From contig JAITTR010000049.1 in assembly GCA_031286725.1 (NCBI GenBank), forward strand, positions 1 through 15,418: 15,418 nt of DNA, given 5' to 3'. The notes beneath the pieces were generated by a model that was not told the origin of the DNA, made no database searches, and saw nothing but the letters and a program-made list of their open reading frames with translations. Positions 15,397-15,418 of the stretch are shown here, piece after piece (position 1 is the first letter of the stretch; the number at the start of each line of letters is the position of its first letter). This stretch comes from Holosporales bacterium. GTDB lineage: Bacteria; Pseudomonadota; Alphaproteobacteria; RUG11792. Both the position numbers and the translations under genes were made by a program.

Positions 15397-15418
15397 TTTA
15401 GTTACTTTAAGAATGTTT

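Noticed and set aside
1..15418. CRISPR arrays, tRNA or rRNA genes, riboswitches
   Set aside because: No regularly spaced repeats, cloverleaf-type sequences or known aptamer cores were seen in the non-coding gaps.

Overview
The window looks like a stretch of an AT-rich alphaproteobacterial chromosome. The evidence is an F1-only ATP synthase cluster in the order atpH-A-G-D with no F0 genes beside it (F1 and F0 are normally separate in Alphaproteobacteria), a UvrA first zinc finger of the CPVSGF type common in that class, a thioredoxin-reductase-like ferredoxin/flavodoxin-NADP reductase, and a small protein whose helix-turn-helix resembles the alphaproteobacterial regulator GcrA. The AT bias, shortened proteins, decayed insertion sequence and gene-poor stretches fit a reduced, host-associated lineage (Holosporales- or Rickettsiales-like). 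That placement is inference; no rRNA is present to test it.

Layout. From about 12.67 kb down to 95, every gene is on the minus strand. In transcription order: kdsD, an EptA-type phosphoethanolamine transferase and dgkA (tightly packed); then atpH-atpA-atpG-atpD (overlapping or 15 nt apart) behind their own extended -10 promoter; a 450-nt gap where atpC would be expected but is not seen; a HTH protein; a 280-nt gap with a perfect 18-bp palindrome and the rpsT promoter; and finally rpsT, a ferredoxin-NADP reductase and uvrA. From 12.7 to 14.17 kb lies a gene-poor tract containing a broken IS1595-family (IS1016-like) transposase, which I assembled from fragments in several frames. pgk follows alone on the plus strand.

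How the genes work together. KdsD makes arabinose 5-phosphate for Kdo. The EptA-like enzyme decorates lipid A or Kdo with phosphoethanolamine and releases diacylglycerol. DgkA rephosphorylates that diacylglycerol. The three therefore form a coherent outer-membrane group. The atp genes encode the catalytic F1 head (alpha, beta, gamma, delta). Pgk supplies or consumes ATP at the glycolysis/gluconeogenesis step. rpsT, the reductase and uvrA are housekeeping genes for translation, redox supply and excision repair.

Most notable features: (1) a dispersed element of about 65 bp, with a 15-17 bp perfect hairpin and a promoter-like TTGACA plus TGGTATAAT, present at both ends of the window and probably as a third, decayed copy behind pgk; (2) no atpC after atpD; (3) a UvrA that has lost most of its insertion domain in frame; (4) a beta subunit with a Lys-rich N-terminal extension and an internal insertion; (5) the decayed IS1595-type transposase.
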